From Tetrahymena thermophila SB210 (taxonomy: Eukaryota > Ciliophora > Oligohymenophorea > Hymenostomatida > Tetrahymenidae): a stretch of DNA of 64,000 bases. The translations under genes were made by a program, and so were the position numbers. The notes under the pieces were generated by a model. That model was not told the origin of the DNA, did not search any database, and saw only the letters and a list, made by a program, of their open reading frames with translations. Positions 56,101 to 64,000 of the stretch are shown piece after piece. Each line of letters opens with the position of its first letter. Position 1 is the stretch's first letter. The DNA is taken from NCBI RefSeq assembly GCF_000189635.1, contig NW_002476157.1, positions 248,001-312,000 of the forward strand. The letters are read 5' to 3'.

Positions 56101-59100
56101 AGGTGATAGGCTGCTTTTTATTGTCATTCGAGAAATATTTACTGTGTTACTTGTAATTAAAGAGCTAATAGCGCTCGATTAAACACTTGTCGAAAATTAT
56201 AGAGTAAAAATAGTAACTGAAAATGAAAGCATATTATAAGCTGAAAGAATTTAGCTATTTGTAAATTAGTTATCCTAATATACTATGTTTGTAATTTGTA
56301 TTTAATGTTGAGATTGTGAATAGTTATGACCAGGTAATTATTTAAAAAGATTGCATTTAGTAAATGCACTATTGTTTATTGTGATTTATTACATTTATAT
56401 AGACTGTGTATTAAAGTAGAGTTAAATTAAATCTATGTTTGTGAATTAACATTAACTTATTGCCAAATTATTAATTACAAGTTTAAAAATCTAAATAAAA
56501 CTTGTATTAATTTAGTTAAAATTTAAAAAGCTTACTGCTGATTAATAAACGAAGTTCTATATTTTTATATTATCTAATTCAATATAATATATATTATTCG
56601 TATCTATAACAGGACAAAAAATAGTCTTTGCTGATTTTAACAATTTTTGTTATTTTGTTGGATCATAGCCGCTTGTGAAGGTAATATCCCTCATATTTAA
56701 TTTACTAGAAAAAAGGTTATTAGAGAAATCGAAAAACATATTTTTTAATTAAACGGTAGGCTTTATTGAGTATGTGGGTAAGAAATTGATATTTTAAAAA
56801 GTAAATTAATTCCATCCTTAGAAACTAAATGAAGTAACAAAGAAGTCAAGTGGATCTTATCCTATTTACCCTGTTTAAGGATTGACTGTTTTAAATGTTA
56901 GTGATAAGATATTAATATTTGCAATATGTTAAGCAAGCTGCAATGAAAAGTTAACATCATTCGGAAATAAGCAAACATTCGCATTTTATTTGCTTGTTCC
57001 ATCATTTGTTTAATAATTTTGCACATTAGGCACAAATAAAATCTCAAATTCTATTTGAGAAACATTTTCTTCATTTAAGGCCAAATAGACATTTCTTTTA
57101 AATAAAACAGTTATTTTATTAATTAGGAATTTCTTTATTCAATAAATGAGATAAAAAAGTAAAGTAAGTTGTGATAAACTTTTTTTGAAATTAACATTTA
57201 ATTAAACTAGTTTTTTTAGAAATAAATATTTTTTAAAGATCTTAAAAGTAAAAATCTTATTAAAGTAAAAAAAATTGTAATGAAATTTTTCAATTATTAA
57301 TTTAGGAATTTATTTACTAATTTGTGTAGTCTAAATTGTTGAAACTTTTGAAATCAATGTTTAATGGAGTAGTAGGACTCCAACTATCTAAAAATACTAC
57401 ATTTTCTCCACTGAAAATATGACTTAAAGTGCTATCTCCTCCTCCTACTCTCTATTAGTAATAAATATTTTAATCTGATCCTAAAGTAATATCACCACTA
57501 GATATATTGGGTCTACAGTCAACTAATTATTATATTTTTAATACTCTATTGCATGAAGGTTAAGTTATGGGACAAGGAGTACATTAGTTAATGATAGGAT
57601 CATAGTACATTACATAATTACTTTACTATGAGCAGTCTAGTTAATATCCTCTATACTGTTATGCTTGATCCGTAAAGTCAGAACAGATATCAGCGATAGA
57701 TCTGCAACTGACACATTGATTTTAATATTTGAAAAAATCGAAATATCCTTATGTGCTAAAATATGGGTTTATTTAGTTCATTTAATCATTTGATCGAGTT
57801 TCACAGAATTGACAATATCTTGAACATTAGATACATTAAGTTGCATTAGATGAAACAGCTTAATTAAGGTTCCATTAAACTGATGCTATGTTTCCACATG
57901 CTAAGCAGTTAGCGGTTAGAGTGACAGGATCTGTAATGCATGCATTATAATTAATATCTTAATAACAACTAATAAATTTGTAAATATAAAATCTTAACTT
58001 AAAAATGTGTAATTACCCATAAAAGCATGATAATGGACATGTTCCATAAACTTTTTTAGTCTAACAATATGAGCAAAATGGCTGAGTTGGTAAATTATAT
58101 TAGCTTTCAACTTATATTGCTTTTTCTATTAACAAAATATATTTTTAAAAGTTTAAATTATTAATTTTGTAATTTAATTACATGCTGTAGTTCCTAATTA
58201 AGTAGAAATTAAATAGTAAGTATAATTAAATCCTGTTGAAGTTATAAAGCTGCAACCGGTACATGTATTCGCTTAATAATAATTTTAACTATATGACGCT
58301 TGAATTCCACTAGAACATGATACACAGCCTCTTTTTGCTGAAGCAGTATATCCTTATAAAAAATAAAAATAACTTAATATAAATCAACAATTGCTTAAAA
58401 AAAACAATCCAATTTTATATTAAAATAAGGAAAATTTTTACATCAAAAATTTAAAATTTAAATTAACACTTGATTATAAAAATAGCTTTAAACAAAAGAA
58501 TAAATATCAAAAAAGATATTAAATTTTAAATAATTTATTTTCTAAATAATATAAACAAAATGCTTAAAAAAATTTATAAAACTTAATTAATGATAAATAC
58601 AGTTTAAGTATTTATAAATTTATTTGAATTCAGTAATTTTAGTTTTTCAAAATAAAGTAAATTAAAGTTATTTGAAATAAATTTAAAAAGAAATTAATTT
58701 TTTTTATTATCTAATATTTACCTTGTTAGCATTTTATGCAAGTTATTGGTTAAGGAATGTAATTAACTGTAGCATAATAATAACTAACACAGAAAGGTAC
58801 ATTCATTACTGAAGGAGGTTAATCACATATCCTATTTTAAATTATAATTAAACAATTTTAGATTTTGATTATAAATATACATACCTATTTTCAGGATTTT
58901 TACCTACATCATAACCATACCCATTCTAGCATTCAATGCATTTAAAGAAAGAGGCATCTAAACTCACTCCTGTAGATAAAGATTTCCATTAAGACCATTT
59001 TGCGCAATTTTGGTCTCTAGAAAACAAAAAGCTTAAGCCAGTTTAGCAAGTACCGTCAAGCATTAAAGCAGCTTAATGAGAGCCGTAAACACAAAAAGCG

Positions 59101-60808
59101 CATTTTAGGATTAAATTACCTTATTAAGGTGTATAAGGAAAATTATTTTGTAATGTAAAAGTACTATCAATTCCCGAAGAAGTTCCATAATAGCACAATT
59201 CACAATTTGGATCCGTACATATTTCACAAATTCCGTTGTAGTTAACAAAATATGGATCTTAACAAAGCAAACAATATAAACTATAACTACTTTAATCTAA
59301 TTAATTAACTATAAAAGGATTGTTAGAGTGATCTAAAATTTCTCCATAATTTAAAGTAGCATATCTACATCCTAGGCAATTATTTAAAGAAGAACAATCA
59401 ACACACTATGTTAAATCTAAGCTTGGGATCAAAAAATTACTAATTGATTTAATAAAATTCATTAAATTTGATTACATTTAATTGGTTAAAAGTTAAATAT
59501 TTTTTATTAATTAAAATTTTATTTTTAAAAAGAATTGAAATAAAATTTAAGAAGCATGGAGAGGAAGGTTAAAATCACACTAAAAATAATTAGTAGAATT
59601 TTTTGAAATTTTAAAAATTTGTGAATCCTAACATCATAAAATTAAAATAAATTACTTTCCTTGCTAAATTTAAAATTTATAATCAAAAAAAATAATTACG
59701 GATATTAAGAACATGAATTACATCTCATCATAAATCCTGCATCTATTAGCGATTATTAAGTTTAAAAATTTCCTGAAATATACTAATTTGTTTATAGGCT
59801 ATTTCCTAATGAATCTCCAAAAAAGCAACTTAAGCAATTATTTATTAAGCTACTACATTAAACACATAAAAACTGTGCACCCAACGTATATCCATTTGAG
59901 CATATTAGGCATTAAGAACTTGACAAGCATTAATCACAATTAGGAGGACAAGGATCACAGCTTAGATTGGCTTGGTTAAAAACAAAACCTACTCTACAAT
60001 ATACTGCAGTCTAAGAAGCATCTACAGGATTTTAATTTGATATTGAGTTGCAGCCTATTGGAGGTATAGGCTACATAATTTAATATCCACACCATAAAAG
60101 TCCACCTAAAAATTCAACAACTTGTGTATTCTAGCTAGTCGAATCGGTAGAAAATATTTAGAAGAGCTTATATTCCTCCTTTATAGTTACTTACTGATAT
60201 CTAGTTAAGCCTTAAATAGAGCTAATTCTTGTAAATTTGAAAGAGCATATTTTAGTATTTGCCCTTTAGTAGAAGTTTAATTTTAATTAAATTATTATAA
60301 TTTATTTTACCATGTTAATGGGTTAGTAACACAATCTCCACAAAGAATGTTATTCTAAATATCATTGATATCAAATAAAGGGCTTTATGTTAGTTTAAAA
60401 AAGTATATAGCTTCATTTAATTTAAAAAACTAATTTATTAATTCTACCATTTAATGCAATAAATGTTATTATTTTAAACAGGAGACCATTAAAAATAACC
60501 ATATTAGCAGGAAGTACATGAATTTGGGTCATCACATGATCCACAATTAGCAGGACAGCTTACATACTTGCTTATTTCTAAGCTATAAAATTAGCTTGGC
60601 GTAAAAATAGAAAGTCTATTGTAAATATTTAAAATATATTTTTATTCAATTAATTAATGATTAAATTATTATGCCAATTTTACCCATTTATATCTAAATT
60701 ATATCCAGGAATATATGTACTAATATCAGTACCTTTTACCTATTTTATAATAAATGAGAAAGAAAAAAAAGCAATCAGCTAGAATAACTAAGATTAAAGT
60801 TTAGACAT
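50144..60808 (-). CDS. giant Cys-rich, repeat-containing, multi-pass membrane protein
   Basis: ATG at 60808 opens MSKLQSQLFQLIAFFSLSFI, a signal peptide, and coding continues through many short introns to TGA at 50146-50144. Residues from about 60700-57400 are Cys-rich with many C-x2-C pairs (furin/growth-factor-receptor-like repeats). About 57350-53000 is a long Ser/Thr/Asn/Ile-rich repeat region, probably a parallel beta-helix (FQGWNQFTFQNINFL; ITINNSAFTKCNLF). Then a second Cys module (NCIGGKGVGDQLCQEGHIGA then LCEVC) and a C-terminal membrane region of about eight segments (MVGLTIYTLIAILFSV, AVIAWIAFIYIYISMQPSIV, YILLFILPTLALWVFLVPLY, FAYLVWFGYIILFSINFVLV) precede a hydrophilic tail ending DFQIINLE. 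The last membrane-region intron is 51554-51817. Likely a cell-surface protein; function unknown. One gene is supported by continuous frame and phase at the joins I checked, but the middle exons were not all resolved. Confidence 0.75.
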
Positions 60809-61911
60809 TTCTAAAATTTTATCTTTTTTAATTTTTATAAATGTTTTTTGTTTTAATTATTTCTTTTAAGTAAGAAAAGAGGGGATAATTTATCATATCA
60901 AAAACCTTTATGATATTAGCTATAGAAAGACAGCAGAATCTAATAAACCACAATTAGATAATTTTAAAACTTATAAAAATTTAAACATATACGTTATTAG
61001 AAATTCAACAATTATGAGAAGAAATAGATAAAAATTAACTCATAATAATTAAATAAATAAAGAAAAATAGATTATATTTTAATATGGTTGGTTAATAAAT
61101 TTTAAAACTGCATACATAGCTTCAATTTATTATAAATGAATTTTAAATTCAGGTTTAATTTGTTTGCATTTTTGTAAAATTTGTTCATATAACTATTTCT
61201 ACAATCCACTATATTATCATACTAAATTTTTGAAAAATGCATCTATATTTTCATAACTAAATTATAATAATATTTTAAACATTTTTTTACTTCTATTTTA
61301 TATTTTGTAAATCAAAATAAAAACCATTTTTTATTATCATTTAAATTTGTGTATTTATTTATAAAAATCCATCTATTTATGAAATCATTTCATATATCAT
61401 AAGATTTTACATTTAAAGGCTTTAAAATTTATTTAAAACCCCTTCAAACCATAATTAGTAATATTCTTTTTAATTTTTATTATAATATCAAGAGCTATAT
61501 TAGGTCTATGATAATAAAGGTATATATTATTCTTAGAGATAAATCCATTCAAAATAAATACTTAAATATTTTATGATATCCAAAAAGTTTATTTATTATT
61601 CATTTTAAATTCAATATAAAGGATAATAAGAAATAATATATTAAATATTTTATTTTTTTTAATAATTAACCAATATTTTTTTTTAGATATTAGAAATTTT
61701 ATTATTTAATAAATATCTTTCACAATTTAAAATAATAAATTTAATAATCAGCTTAGAATAATGAGATTTAAATATAATATTCATGTCTAATTAAAGCAAA
61801 AATAAAATTATAATGTCACAATTCAATACACATTTTTGCGGACTAACATGTATTTATTAAATAATTTTTGAATTTCAAACCATATTAATAACTTCAATTT
61901 AATTATTTTAT
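60809..61911. other. intergenic spacer between tandem paralogues
   Basis: About 1.1 kb of AT-rich sequence upstream of the giant gene and downstream of its paralogue. It should hold the giant gene's promoter. No frame or RNA gene recognised. Confidence 0.6.
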
Positions 61912-64000
61912 TCATTTTTCTATTAATTTTGAAAAGTAATTTATGTTTGTTCGTTTATATCTAAGACTGCTTTATTTTGAACTTCATTCAAAAGATTAAA
62001 ATCATCATGATTATTATCAATTGGGGAGTCATAAAAATTAGGATTTTACAAAATCTTCATTAATTACTCTTTATTTAAAAAATTTTTTGTTTTTAAAATA
62101 AGGATTAATTTTTATTGAGAAAAATTTATTTACTGCTTGAAGAAGGCCTATTAATTTTTAAATTGGTTTCAATATTCTAACCTGTATTTAATCCTCCAAT
62201 CTAGTTATGAGTGTACATATTTTGGTCAATTTATTCTAATGATCCTAAATTTAATTCTATTTAAAATTAAAATATAAACGTTATTAATTAAATCTAAAGC
62301 TTACTTGGCCTTATTTTTACTTGTTCCATCTCTTAACTGGCTTTTTATGAACTCTTATCATTCAAAATATCACTTTTAATTAATTAATTTTTAGACTCAT
62401 AATTTTCAATCTTTAAATCATTTGATTCATGTTTTTATTTTTGTTCTTTTTCAGCTTTTGGCTTGATAAAAGTAAATTTAACATGAATCCTACATTTATT
62501 CCATAAATTTTTGATTCTTTCTTTGGGAACTTAAGGCAACTATAAATAAAAAATTGATTAATAAATATCTTATCAAATATGCTTGCTTACATTCAAATAT
62601 TTTGCTATTTTCGGATAACGAATTGAGAATTTTACTATTTTATCTCCTATTTTAGCTTCAAATTATTAAGTGTAACCAGAAATTAAAATTCTTATAAGCT
62701 ATGCAATTATAATTGTGTTTATTACAACCATAATAATATAGCCGAACCAAATTAAATAGGAAAACGGATTATCCAAGATGAACATAGAAATAATAATTGA
62801 TGCAATTACTGTTAAATTCAATTAAAAATCTAGATCATTAAATCTTTTTTCCAAATAAGGCTAATAGTGTTGTTACAGTCTTAAGTAAACAACAAGTACT
62901 AGTATAACAAGCACTCCCTTAACAGTATTATAGCTATCGTAAATATTGATAAAAAAAGTAATAAAAGTTTTTTGATAAACTTTAACTAATTCCCAAAAGT
63001 AAGAAGTCTTTTTATACTCAGTATATAAAAACCCAAATCTGTATTACATATTAATTTTATCCAACTAATTTATTATTTAAACTCAATATTATATCTATCT
63101 TCATACTTTTAATAAATTACCTAATATCTTCCGTCATACATTTTTTTTAAAAAGAAAATAGGTATCAAAAATACCCACAGAATCAGGGTTGGTAATATCA
63201 AGAGAAGCATATATGCTATATGTTAGGATGTATAGCACAGTTCAGAAACATTTGCTTTAATATATTAAAGTCCTGATATTTATCTATTTTGTTTATGAAA
63301 TATTTTATTTGAAAGTCAATCAAATTATCATTAAAAAAAATAAATCAAATTTTGCTGAAACCTTAAAGAATAAATAAATTTCATAAAACTATTTTTTCTT
63401 ACTTTTTTTAAACATTTATTAAAAAATTACCTGCATGATATTGTCTAAATGTTTTATTTAACTATTGAAGGCTACATAGAGATATATATGTAGATGAATG
63501 CTATCCAAGCAATAACAGCTCTACTTTATATCTTTTTGACTTTTTAATATAAATAATGTCCTATTAAGTAAGTAGTAACATAAAAAAATGGCATTAATTA
63601 TGACCACATCAATCTAAAATATGTCATTGGTATTTTCCCAGATATCTTATATAGACCACAGTCCATGCTAAAACTCATTTGTTATACTGGATCTCCCACA
63701 TTTACTGTAATATCGCTTATACCTGGAGGTAATTATAAATTAAAAGTAGTAATAACTACTATCAATTGAAGATACGTTGTAAATAGCTTGATTATGATTC
63801 CTACAGATTCTGTACTTACTTTAGCACTTTTTTAAATCAGACCAATTTTTTAAAAGTAGAATGTTATTATGTAGGAGTCCAAAAGAGCTTTAGTACTTTT
63901 AACAGAGAAGAAAATTGCTATTAAAGTGTAGAGAGTTAACCCTACCATTTTTAATGTATTATTTGATGTATCTTTACATTTTCCACAAGAATATTAACCG
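61912..64000 (-). CDS. C-terminal part of tandem paralogue of the giant membrane protein (5' end outside window)
   Basis: Minus-strand frame entering from the right edge (QYSCGKCKDTSNNTLKMVGL) and ending with TGA at 61914-61912. It aligns end to end with the membrane region of the neighbouring giant protein: KALLDSYIITFYFQKIGLIQ, MDCGLYKISGKIPMTYFRLM, SRAVIAWIAFIYIYISMQPS, IVKQNIQTISCRQISGLQYI. The intron 63284-63430 sits at the same codon (the Arg of SCRQISG) as 51554-51817 in the other copy. The cytoplasmic tail has diverged (KPKAEKEQKQKHESNDLKIE; end ITFQNQQKNE). The Cys-rich and beta-helix parts lie beyond the window. Same orientation, so a head-to-tail tandem duplication. Confidence 0.88.

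Overview
The window reads as ciliate somatic (macronuclear) nuclear DNA, most like Tetrahymena. It is extremely AT-rich. Every long reading frame is full of in-frame TAA and TAG, and only TGA closes genes, which is the ciliate nuclear code (UAA/UAG = Gln). Introns are short, AT-rich GT...AG elements, and many of them carry TGA codons. One elongator tRNA-Met lies between protein genes. All coding calls below use this code; with the standard code every gene appears as fragments.

Layout. 171-6926 (+): PWWP-domain chromatin-type protein. 8461-9470 (-): CHMP1-type ESCRT-III subunit. 10640-13758 (-): HECT ubiquitin ligase. 14320-14655 (+): small RanBP2-type zinc-finger protein. 15186-15259 (+): tRNA-Met(CAT). 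15802-16560 (+): degenerate mitochondrial-carrier-like protein. 16839-18417 (+): coiled-coil protein. 18984-20278 (-): SLC35B1-type nucleotide-sugar transporter. 21843-24504 (+): C2-domain multi-pass membrane protein. 25127-25480 (-): BolA protein. 26001-27145 (-): NIT2-type omega-amidase. 27985-35188 (+): large multi-pass, PAS-like sensor protein. 36570-38756 (+) and 40565-41914 (+): two unrecognised Gln/Asn-rich proteins, with a proline iminopeptidase at 38983-39957 (-) between them. 43083-46334 (+): MYND zinc finger plus TPR protein. 47434-49770 (+): formin. 50144-60808 (-): giant cysteine-rich and repeat-rich membrane protein. 61912-64000 (-): the C-terminal part of its tandem paralogue, cut by the window edge.

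The genes do not form operons. They are ordinary eukaryotic single genes with intergenic spacers of about 0.2-1.6 kb in divergent, convergent and tandem arrangements. Shared themes are membrane traffic and glycosylation (CHMP1, SLC35B1), ubiquitination (HECT), amide and peptide metabolism (NIT2, iminopeptidase), Fe-S-linked BolA function, actin assembly (formin) and large ciliate-expanded sensory or surface membrane proteins.

The most unusual parts are the tandem pair of giant surface-type proteins at the right end, the structured spacer between the MYND and formin genes (two adjacent perfect hairpins plus less AT-rich islands with matching inverted motifs), and the large PAS-like membrane protein. 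I did not find convincing evidence of a wholly new system.
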